Made by a program: the position numbers and the translations under genes
In this document: positions 17,209 through 24,740 of the stretch, one piece after another
Layout: each line of letters opens with the position of its first letter
Position numbering within the stretch: position 1 is the stretch's first letter
Assembly: GCA_030653975.1 (NCBI GenBank)
Contig: JAURYH010000050.1
Coordinates: forward strand, 1-64,000
Length of the DNA stretch: 64,000 nt
DNA from: Hydrogenophaga sp.
GTDB taxonomy: Bacteria > Pseudomonadota > Gammaproteobacteria > Burkholderiales > Burkholderiaceae_C
Direction: 5' to 3'
Notes under the pieces: model-generated
Told to the model about the DNA's origin: nothing
The model's input: only the letters and a program-made list of their open reading frames with translations
The model's database searches: none

Positions 17209-19308
17209 ATGGTGAGTCAAGCCGAGGCACAGGCGCTGCTGCGCGTTGCGATGACGAATCCGGACGCGGGTTTCAGGTCAGGCCAGTGGGAGGCCATTGA
17301 CCACATCGTCAACCAGCGGGGCAAGGTGCTTTGCATCCAGCGCACCGGCTGGGGCAAGAGCATGGTGTACTTCGTCGCCGCCAAGTTGATGCGGGCGCAG
17401 GGGCACGGGGTCACGCTCATCATCTCGCCTCTGCTTGCACTGATGCGCAACCAGATTGAGGCAGCGAGTCGGCTCAATCTGAAGGCGCTGACCATCAACT
17501 CGACCAATACGGCCAATTGGGATGCGGTTCGCCGCGCTCTGCTGGCCGACCGCGCTGACCTGCTTTTGATTTCCCCAGAGAGGCTGGCCAACGATGAGTT
17601 CGTGACGGGTGTCTTGCAGCCCATTGCCGCGCGCATTGGCATGCTCGTCATCGACGAGGCGCACTGCATTTCCGACTGGGGGCACGACTTTCGCCCCGAT
17701 TACCGGCGCATCGGCCAGGTTCTAGAGCGGCTGCCTAACAACATTGCGGTGCTGGCCACCACCGCCACGGCAAACCACCGGGTGGAACGCGATGTGGGAG
17801 CCCAGCTGGGGGACAACGTCAAGGTGCAACGTGGCCCTTTGATGCGCAACAGTCTTGCCTTGCAGGTCATGCAGATGCCCAGCACGGCCGACCGCTTGGC
17901 TTGGATGGCTGACCGCATACCTGCGCTGCCAGGCAGCGGCATTGTCTACGCCCTCACAACACGAGACGCCGAGCGCGTGGCGGCTTGGTTGCGACAGAAC
18001 GGCATCGACGCGCATGCCTATTACGGCGACATCGACGACGTCGAGCGCGAACGCCTGGAGCAAGCCTTGTTGGCCAACGAGGTGAAGTGCCTCGTCGCAA
18101 CCACTGCCTTGGGTATGGGGTACGACAAGCCGGACCTCACTTTCGTTATTCACTACCAGACGCCGGGCAATGTCGTGGCGTATTACCAGCAAGTGGGGCG
18201 CGCGGGGCGCGCGATACCGCTTGCTTACGGCGTACTGCTGTCGAGTGAAGAAGAAAACCGCATCAATAAGTTCTTCCGTGAGGCCGCTTTTCCGCCGGAG
18301 CGCCAAGTGAAACTGATTCTCAGCGCACTTGAAGAAGCTGAAGACGGCATGCGGGTGCGCGACCTGGAGCGTGCAGTGAACCTTCGCCCTTCGCAGATTG
18401 AAAAAGTGCTGAAGCTGCTTGTGGTGGAGCCGCAATCACCGGTGATGCGCATTGACGGCAAGTGGTTTCGAACAACCAATCCGTTCGCCATGGACCACGA
18501 ACGCATCGCCCACCTGACCCGGCAGCGCGAGTTGGAGTGGGAGCAAATGCAGGAATACGTGGCAAACCGCTGCTGTTCCATGCAGTTTCTGGCCACGGCG
18601 CTGGACGACAGCACCAGCGGACCTTGTGGCCGCTGCGCATACTGTTTGCAGCGGTCCGTGTTGCCCACTGAGACGAAGTCCTCCACGCTCATTGCAGCGC
18701 GTCGTTTCGTTCGCCATAGCGAGACGCCGCTGCAGCTCAAGAAGCAATGGGACTTGAGTGCATTAGGACAGTACGGCAGGCAGTTTGGTTGGAGAGGATT
18801 GAACATTCCGCACCATCTACGTGGCCAGGATGGGCGTGTTCTCTCCCGATGGGGCGAGCCGGTGTGGGGCGCACTCGTGGCGGAGGGCAAGGCTGCAGGC
18901 CGGTTTGACGACAAGTTGGTTGAAGCGACAGTAGACCTGGTGACGCACCGATGGCCTGATGCCGCAAAGGCGCGCTGGGTGACTTGCATACCATCGCTTC
19001 GGCATCCAGAGCTGGTGCCCGACTTCGCTCGTCGGCTGGCTGAGGCCTTGGGCCTACCATTCCAAGAAGCCGTCAAGAAAGTGCGTGAGACAGACCCTCA
19101 GAAACAGATGGAAAACCGGTTCTATCAATGCAACAACCTGGACGGCGCGTTCGTTGTAGACCCTGAGCTTTGCTACTGCGACCCCGTGCTCCTAGTGGAC
19201 GACGCAGTGGATTCGACCTGGACGCTGACGCTGGCATCCCTGCTGTTGCGTGAGGCGGGCGTCAATGCTGTTGTGCCGTTCGCCCTGGCTACTACAGCGG
19301 CCAAATGA
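17209..19308 (+). CDS. RecQ-family DNA helicase fused to a ComF-like phosphoribosyltransferase
   Basis: The 699-residue protein has the superfamily 2 core: QRTGWGKSMVY (Walker A, about 44-54), SPLLALMRNQ, IDEAHCISDWGHDFRPDY (about 147-164), LATTATA, and the RecQ helicase C domain with ATTALGMGYDKPD and QQVGRAGRA. A RecQ zinc-binding region keeps CC plus CGRCAYC (about 451-477). The last 130 residues resemble ComF/phosphoribosyltransferases: a DPQKQMENRFYQCNN stretch and the PRPP-type loop VLLVDDAVDSTWT (about 663-675). The helicase probably unwinds DNA 3' to 5'; the PRTase substrate is unknown. It follows pglX by 15 bases and precedes the DprA-like gene by 10. Confidence 0.88.
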   Translation: MVSQAEAQALLRVAMTNPDAGFRSGQWEAIDHIVNQRGKVLCIQRTGWGKSMVYFVAAKLMRAQGHGVTLIISPLLALMRNQIEAASRLNLKALTINSTNTANWDAVRRALLADRADLLLISPERLANDEFVTGVLQPIAARIGMLVIDEAHCISDWGHDFRPDYRRIGQVLERLPNNIAVLATTATANHRVERDVGAQLGDNVKVQRGPLMRNSLALQVMQMPSTADRLAWMADRIPALPGSGIVYALTTRDAERVAAWLRQNGIDAHAYYGDIDDVERERLEQALLANEVKCLVATTALGMGYDKPDLTFVIHYQTPGNVVAYYQQVGRAGRAIPLAYGVLLSSEEENRINKFFREAAFPPERQVKLILSALEEAEDGMRVRDLERAVNLRPSQIEKVLKLLVVEPQSPVMRIDGKWFRTTNPFAMDHERIAHLTRQRELEWEQMQEYVANRCCSMQFLATALDDSTSGPCGRCAYCLQRSVLPTETKSSTLIAARRFVRHSETPLQLKKQWDLSALGQYGRQFGWRGLNIPHHLRGQDGRVLSRWGEPVWGALVAEGKAAGRFDDKLVEATVDLVTHRWPDAAKARWVTCIPSLRHPELVPDFARRLAEALGLPFQEAVKKVRETDPQKQMENRFYQCNNLDGAFVVDPELCYCDPVLLVDDAVDSTWTLTLASLLLREAGVNAVVPFALATTAAK

Positions 19309-19318
19309 AAGTTTAGAA

Positions 19319-20755
19319 ATGAGTACACAAGATTTGAGTGCAGACACCGAGGTGGTCCTTTTGCTGTGCGGACGCTTTGGTGGCGAAAAGCAGGAGGCCT
19401 ATCAACCTCTGGCTACAAGAGAGTATGGGGAACTGGCCAAGTGGTTGAACGCGCTCTCACTTCGTCCCTCCGACCTGTTGACCGATGCAGGACGCGTCGC
19501 ACTGTCGAGTATTCAGGAGGCGCGCCTGGAGCGCAAGCGCTTGGAATTTTTGTTGGGCCGCGGCACTGCGATGGCTTTGGCCTTGGAGCGCTGGGCTCGC
19601 GGCGGTCTGTGGGTCATCTCCCGAGGGGATGTGGCATACCCGCAAAGGCTAAAGCGCCGGCTTAAGAACGCGGCGCCACCGTTGCTATACGGCGCAGGCG
19701 ACAAAGCACTGCTAGAAAAGGGCGGGCTGGCAATTGTTGGTTCTCGCAAGGCTTCACCCTCTGCACTGTCTTACACACGAGCGATTTCAGCGAAGTGTGC
19801 CAATGAAGGTCTTGCTGTGGTCTCTGGAGGTGCGGACGGTGTGGATACTGCAGCCATGCAAGGGGTGACCGAAGTGGGCGGGTACGGTATTGGCGTCCTC
19901 CCAAGCGACTTGCTCAAGACCAGCCTCAATCGGCAGAACCGTATGGGGTTGCAGGAGGGGCGTTTGGTTCTGGTTTCGCCGTTTTACCCTGAGGCTGGTT
20001 TCGGTCGGGGAGCAAACGCGATGGCCCGCAACCGCTACATCTACACGCTCGCGGACCAGGCACTGGTAATTGACTCCGCTCTGGAAGGCGGCGGAACTTG
20101 GACCGGGGCGGTAGAGAACCTGAAGCACAGGTGGGTACCGCTTTACGTGCGTTCACCGGGCGAGGGTGCCGGCAACGCCGCTTTGATTACGGCCGGCGCG
20201 TTGCCATTCACTCTGGCGGCAGACTCGACAGACTCACTCATCAGGTTGTTTGGAGGCCGAGTTGTTGACCAGCCGCCGTCTGACAGTGACATTGCCGACG
20301 TTCAGCAGTCGTTTCTGGCCCCCGATTCGGCTACGTTGTCAGAAGCTGTTCCTGCCGAGTCGCTACCTGTCGCAGTGCAGGAGGAGCTACCGACACCATC
20401 AAGACACGAAGAACTTGCAGTGCAACCGGCCGTAGTCACTGTTTTGTTGGCCGTGTCTGCTGTCGAGAACTTTAGCGATACCACGGGTACGACGATTGAG
20501 GAGCCACCAGCGGCCGAACAAACAGTACCGGGTGGAAGCAGCGGCTCCGCTTGGGATATGTATGCCGATTTCAGCGCCAAGCTGGCTTCTCTGCTTCGCG
20601 GGGGGGCGCTGTCAGAGGAAGAAATTTCGAAGCTGCTGTGCATCGAGAAGTCCCAGGCCAAGACTTGGCTAAAGCGTGCCAGCGAGGCGGGGCTTGTCGA
20701 AAAACTCAAGAAGCCAGTTCGATTTGCGTTGGGAAACCAAGGCAGCTTGTGTTGA
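19319..20755 (+). CDS. DprA-like (SMF family) DNA-processing protein with winged-helix tail
   Basis: The ATG at 19319 fits the 10-base spacing after the RecQ gene; the longer frame from 19250 overlaps the helicase. The product is 478 residues. A Rossmann-like DprA core (about 95-320) carries YPQRLKRRLKNAAPPLLY, LAIVGSRKAS, VVSGGADGVDTAAM and ANAMARNRYIYTLAD. A long low-complexity linker (about 335-415) leads to a winged-helix tail (LSEEEISKLLCIEKSQAKTW). Housekeeping DprA loads RecA on incoming single-stranded DNA. This divergent form, coupled to RecQ-PRTase, more likely recognises foreign single-stranded DNA or a nucleotide signal; that is inference. Confidence 0.85.
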   Translation: MSTQDLSADTEVVLLLCGRFGGEKQEAYQPLATREYGELAKWLNALSLRPSDLLTDAGRVALSSIQEARLERKRLEFLLGRGTAMALALERWARGGLWVISRGDVAYPQRLKRRLKNAAPPLLYGAGDKALLEKGGLAIVGSRKASPSALSYTRAISAKCANEGLAVVSGGADGVDTAAMQGVTEVGGYGIGVLPSDLLKTSLNRQNRMGLQEGRLVLVSPFYPEAGFGRGANAMARNRYIYTLADQALVIDSALEGGGTWTGAVENLKHRWVPLYVRSPGEGAGNAALITAGALPFTLAADSTDSLIRLFGGRVVDQPPSDSDIADVQQSFLAPDSATLSEAVPAESLPVAVQEELPTPSRHEELAVQPAVVTVLLAVSAVENFSDTTGTTIEEPPAAEQTVPGGSSGSAWDMYADFSAKLASLLRGGALSEEEISKLLCIEKSQAKTWLKRASEAGLVEKLKKPVRFALGNQGSLC

Positions 20756-20786
20756 TTGAGACTGCCTGAATACAGGAGGGCGCAAG

Positions 20787-21014
20787 ATGTTTAGCTCGGT
20801 GACGCAAGCGGATTTACGGGCGCAGATGGAACAGCATCTGCTGATGGTTGAGGAGGTCTTGGGAGGTCTCGACCAGTTCGTGCAGGGCCTCGAGAGGCGC
20901 ATTACCCGTATCGAAGAAGGCCTGGGCCTGGAGCCAGAGGGTCTTTCTGCTTCAGGCTGGGTGGCAGAACTGCAGCGCTTGAAGGCTGAGCTTGCCCAGC
21001 TGCGCCGCTCTTGA
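20787..21014 (+). CDS. Small coiled-coil protein
   Basis: The 75-residue protein (MFSSVTQADLRAQMEQHLLM...) has an AGGAGG-type ribosome site before the ATG (CAGGAGGGCGCAAG). Two amphipathic helices with heptad-like leucine/valine/isoleucine spacing (about 8-46 and 57-74) suggest a coiled coil. No catalytic or metal-binding residues. It sits 31 bases after the DprA-like gene and 12 before the nuclease-fold candidate, and may act as an adaptor or antitoxin-like partner for one of them. Confidence 0.75.
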   Translation: MFSSVTQADLRAQMEQHLLMVEEVLGGLDQFVQGLERRITRIEEGLGLEPEGLSASGWVAELQRLKAELAQLRRS

Positions 21015-21026
21015 GAGCGGTACCCA

Positions 21027-22010
21027 ATGACCAATTTGCCATCCAGCCGCCTCAGGCTTCTTGCGAGAAAATACGCCCGGTCTGGGGATATGCCAGCCAG
21101 CGAAGCATTTCAGCAAGCCTTTCGCAGATTCTTGAAAGCCAATCGTGAGTCCCTTTTGGACATCACGGTGGCAGCTGCGTCGGTTCAAATTTCGGTGGGT
21201 GATGGGCCGCAAGATGTGGACCCGTTGCTGCTGAAGGCGATTCACGACACCAACCCGACGCTCAGCGAGACGAATGTGTTTGCGCTGGATGCTGAGGCTT
21301 TGCAGGGTGCAGTGAACACGGCCAAGGGCAAGTATTTCGAGTACTTGGTGGTGGACAGGTTGAACCAGGGCCAGCAGGTGGGGCCCCTGGTGCTAGAGCC
21401 AGGACAGCAGGCCGTGCTGGCCGATTCCATGACCCAGCCAGGCTGGGACTTGCGCATCGTGGACGAACACGGCGCTGCAGTGGAGTACCTGCAGCTTAAG
21501 GCCACCGACAGCGTGGCCTACATCCGCACGGCCTTGGAGCGCTACCCTGACATTCAGATATTGGCCTCGGGTGAAGTGGCGGACAGTGGATTGGTGCTGG
21601 ACAGCGGCATCACCGACCAAGAGCTGCGGGCGCATGTAGAGCTGGGTGTGGATGCGGTTGACGTGTCACTGACCGAGAATTTTCTCGACCATTTCCACCC
21701 CCTGCTGCCGCTGGCGGCCATGACTATGTACGAGGGGCACCGGCTGTGGGTGGGGCAAAAGTCGATGGATGGGTTCAAGCTGGCACTGGCCCGGCGCAGC
21801 CAACGCATCGTGTTCACGCAGTCCATTGGCGCCGCTGTGTATGCCATGGACGGGGGTTTGTTGTCATTCCCTGTGGCCATAGCTGGTGGCCTGGTCTTCG
21901 ATAGGACCATCAATCAAGCTGCCATCGCAACGTCGTACCACTCCCACCAGGGAAGACTGCTGGCGCTGCGACTGCTTCAACAAGAACGACAGTTATCTAA
22001 GGAGATTTGA
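21027..22010 (+). CDS. Putative PD-(D/E)XK-fold nuclease with C-terminal hydrophobic segment
   Basis: This 327-residue protein belongs to no family I can name. Residues about 101-112 (GKYFEYLVVDRLN) form a helix with a conserved-looking Glu. Residues about 139-160 contain GWDLRIVDEHGA then VEYLQLKAT: an Asp on a first strand and an (E/Q)xK on the next. That is the E-D-QxK layout of restriction-endonuclease-like folds. The segment about 264-292 (VYAMDGGLLSFPVAIAGGLV) is hydrophobic and Gly-rich and may enter a membrane. It overlaps the next start by one base, so the two products are probably made in fixed ratio. Nuclease activity is inferred from residue spacing only. Confidence 0.6.
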   Translation: MTNLPSSRLRLLARKYARSGDMPASEAFQQAFRRFLKANRESLLDITVAAASVQISVGDGPQDVDPLLLKAIHDTNPTLSETNVFALDAEALQGAVNTAKGKYFEYLVVDRLNQGQQVGPLVLEPGQQAVLADSMTQPGWDLRIVDEHGAAVEYLQLKATDSVAYIRTALERYPDIQILASGEVADSGLVLDSGITDQELRAHVELGVDAVDVSLTENFLDHFHPLLPLAAMTMYEGHRLWVGQKSMDGFKLALARRSQRIVFTQSIGAAVYAMDGGLLSFPVAIAGGLVFDRTINQAAIATSYHSHQGRLLALRLLQQERQLSKEI

Positions 22011-22942
22011 TGGGTTTTTTCAGTTGGCTGGCCAATGGTTTGGGAACCTTGATTGGGGTGGTGACGGACGTCGTAGCGACTGTGGTCGACACCGTTCGCT
22101 CTGTTTACGACGCATTCGTCGGCAATGGCGGAGCTGTCAAGGAGGCTGCTGCAGAGGAGACTCGTCATAAGCAAGACCGGTTGCGGGAGGTCAACGATGA
22201 AATCATGCATCTGCGCAATCGTGGGATGAGCCGGGGAGGACTCTCTGACCAGGAGCGCAAACGCTGGCACAACTTGCGGGAGGAGCGCGAAGAGTTGTTT
22301 AGTGGTCTGCACCAAGCCAAGGAAGTGAAAGCGGCAGAAAAAATTCTGGAATCTGAGGCAGTGCTTGAAAAGGTCGAGATTGACCTGGAAACAACTCACG
22401 TACTGCAATACAACGCCTTCGCCGACACCCTGGGCAAGACTTGCAAGTGCGGGCGTCCCATGAAACTTCAGTGGCAACGTGACCTCAGTGTTGCTGGTCC
22501 GCGCGATTTCTTCTGGGCATGCACGGGGTGGTACGTACCAACGAGCGAAGGCAGAGCCTGCACTCGCAGGGAGCCGTTGCAACGTTCAGACTATGCGCTG
22601 ATAACCGATACGTCTGCCCCTGAGTTCAATGTCACGGCGGAGGAATTTGGCGTCATCCTTGAAGACCCAGGTACGGCCAAAATCATCACATCCAGGGTAA
22701 ATGACCTGCGGTCTGATTTGGCCTCCAAAAAGCAAGGGGTGGAGTTGGCCACTTGTCCTGTGCATGGTCAAAACATGGTGTTGCGCAAGAAGAGCAATCC
22801 GACGGGACTGCTGGATGCGTATTTCCTAGCGTGCCCCCACTGGCAGCCCAATGGGCAAGGTTGTTCGTTCATTGAGAAGCTGAAGTCTGGCTCGCAACTG
22901 GCCGCACTCTTGAAAGCTGAAACTGGTCGGGGGATTCTCTAG
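22010..22942 (+). CDS. Membrane-anchored coiled-coil protein with zinc-ribbon motifs, unknown function
   Basis: The ATG at 22010 overlaps the preceding TGA. The 310-residue protein starts with a hydrophobic stretch (about 6-38: GLGTLIGVVTDVVATVVDTV). A charged coiled coil follows (about 43-125). Two Cys-rich modules come next: TCKCGRPM with ACTGW (about 142-175), and CPVHGQNMVL with LACPHWQPNGQGCSF (about 249-291). The second resembles the small zinc ribbons of topoisomerase I tails, which bind single-stranded DNA. A protein tethering DNA to the membrane fits; its partner is probably the upstream nuclease-fold protein. Function is not established. Confidence 0.65.
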   Translation: MGFFSWLANGLGTLIGVVTDVVATVVDTVRSVYDAFVGNGGAVKEAAAEETRHKQDRLREVNDEIMHLRNRGMSRGGLSDQERKRWHNLREEREELFSGLHQAKEVKAAEKILESEAVLEKVEIDLETTHVLQYNAFADTLGKTCKCGRPMKLQWQRDLSVAGPRDFFWACTGWYVPTSEGRACTRREPLQRSDYALITDTSAPEFNVTAEEFGVILEDPGTAKIITSRVNDLRSDLASKKQGVELATCPVHGQNMVLRKKSNPTGLLDAYFLACPHWQPNGQGCSFIEKLKSGSQLAALLKAETGRGIL

Positions 22943-22991
22943 TGGCCACCGTGGCCGCTCAATGTGTGTGAGCGAGAGTGGCTAAGGTGAG

Positions 22992-24740
22992 ATGGCAATC
23001 AATGACCGTCATTTGATGTTGGCAGAAAAAATCTTCGAGAGAAAACAAAGCATGAGCAAAAAAATCAGCGGCGCGGAGTACCCACTCGCAAAAATCTTCA
23101 GTTCCGACTTCGACTATGCCATCCCGTCTTACCAGCGACCCTATGCATGGACTGAAGTACAGGCCGGCGATTTGTTCTCTGACTTGTATGACTTCTTCAT
23201 CAAAGAAAAGGACGACACCTACTTTTTGGGGAGCATTGTTCTCATCAAGGACGAAGGCAAGCCACATGCGGAGGTCATTGACGGGCAGCAACGGTTAACG
23301 ACGCTCACCATTTTGTTGGCCGCACTCACGCAACTCTCCACGGACAACATCCGCGACGCATTTCATCGCTATCTGTGTGAGCCTGGAAATGTGCTTGAAA
23401 GCCTTCCGCAAAAACCGCGCCTGACCCTTCGGGAGCGTGACCGCGTTTTCTTTGAAAACTTCGTGCAGGGTATTCGCCTGCGCGAGTTGATTGCCCAAGA
23501 TGCAGCGCAACTGGACAACGAATCGCAACGCAACATTCGTCTCAACGCCAAGCTGTTTTTGGACAAACTGGAGGAGCAGTTTGGTGGCGATGCAGAGGGT
23601 CTGACGAAGTTCGGCGGATTCCTTGTCCAGCGTTGCTTTTTGGTGGCTGTGTCCACGCCCAGCCAACAATCGGCCTTTCGTGTGTTCTCGGTGCTCAACA
23701 GCCGTGGGCTGGACTTGCTGCCCACCGACATAATCAAGTCGGACATCATCGGAAATATCAAAAGCCAAGACAAGCAAGATGAGGTGACGGAGAGGTGGGA
23801 AGAGCTGGAGGTTCAAACCGGACGCGATGGCTTTGCAGAGCTTTTTGGTCATATCCGAATGATTTTTGCCAAGGAGAAGGCACGGCGAACGCTGCTGGAC
23901 GAGTTTCGCGAGCAAGTCATCAAGAAATACCAGTCGCCAGAGACCTTGATGTCTACTGTGGTGGAGCCGTTCGCGGAGGCCTACCTGATTGCCAAGAAGT
24001 GCCAATACCTATCCACTACCAACGCAGCCGATGTCAATGCTTTGCTGAAGTGGCTGAACCGGATTGAGAACTCCGATTGGCTGCCATCAGCAATTAAATT
24101 CCTTGCGACGCACGGTAAAAATGCGGATTACGTTCTTTGGTTCTTCAGTAAGCTGGAGCGACTTGCCTCCTTCATGCACATCTGTGGATACGACGTCAAT
24201 CAACGGATTGAACGCTACGCCTCGGTGCTGTCTGAGCTGGAGGGCTCACACTCATTGGAGGCACCCATATCTGCGGTTGATTTGGGGCCAGAAGAGAAGT
24301 CCAAAATGCTGCAGGTTCTGGACGGCGATATCTATCTCATGACCGCGCGCCGCCGGAATCACTTGTTGCTTCGCCTAGATGCGTTTCTTGGGGATGGTGC
24401 GGCTACCTACGACACCGGGTTGCTCACAATCGAGCATGTGCTGCCCCAAACCGTGGACCCCTCGTCGGACTGGCAAAAACTCTGGCCGGACGAAGCACTG
24501 CGCAAGCGCTGGGTTCATCGCTTGGCGAACCTGGTGCCATTGACGCAAAAGAGGAATTCACAGGCACAGAACTACGACTTCGATAAGAAGAAGTCGGCTT
24601 ACTTTGGCGGTAAGCATGGTGTGTCGTCGTATATCCTGACCACGCAGGTTCTCAATATATCGAACTGGACGCCAGCGGTGGTTGAACAGCGCCAGAGCGA
24701 CTTGATAGATGTGCTCGCGGCCCGCTGGGACTTGAAATGA
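22992..24740 (+). CDS. GmrSD-family (BrxU-like) type IV restriction enzyme, DUF262-DUF1524
   Basis: The 582-residue product joins an N-terminal DUF262 domain (IPSYQRPYAWTEVQ and VIDGQQRLTTLTIL, residues about 40-100) to a C-terminal DUF1524 HNH-type nuclease (IEHVLPQTVDPSSDW and HRLANLVPLTQKRN, about 478-525). GmrSD enzymes cut modified phage DNA such as glucosylated hydroxymethylcytosine and use nucleotide. The BREX-linked member BrxU complements BREX by attacking phages whose modification hides BREX sites. Position between pglX and pglZ agrees with that role. An internal ATG at 23052 is an alternative start. The stop overlaps the pglZ start by four bases. Confidence 0.88.
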   Translation: MAINDRHLMLAEKIFERKQSMSKKISGAEYPLAKIFSSDFDYAIPSYQRPYAWTEVQAGDLFSDLYDFFIKEKDDTYFLGSIVLIKDEGKPHAEVIDGQQRLTTLTILLAALTQLSTDNIRDAFHRYLCEPGNVLESLPQKPRLTLRERDRVFFENFVQGIRLRELIAQDAAQLDNESQRNIRLNAKLFLDKLEEQFGGDAEGLTKFGGFLVQRCFLVAVSTPSQQSAFRVFSVLNSRGLDLLPTDIIKSDIIGNIKSQDKQDEVTERWEELEVQTGRDGFAELFGHIRMIFAKEKARRTLLDEFREQVIKKYQSPETLMSTVVEPFAEAYLIAKKCQYLSTTNAADVNALLKWLNRIENSDWLPSAIKFLATHGKNADYVLWFFSKLERLASFMHICGYDVNQRIERYASVLSELEGSHSLEAPISAVDLGPEEKSKMLQVLDGDIYLMTARRRNHLLLRLDAFLGDGAATYDTGLLTIEHVLPQTVDPSSDWQKLWPDEALRKRWVHRLANLVPLTQKRNSQAQNYDFDKKKSAYFGGKHGVSSYILTTQVLNISNWTPAVVEQRQSDLIDVLAARWDLK

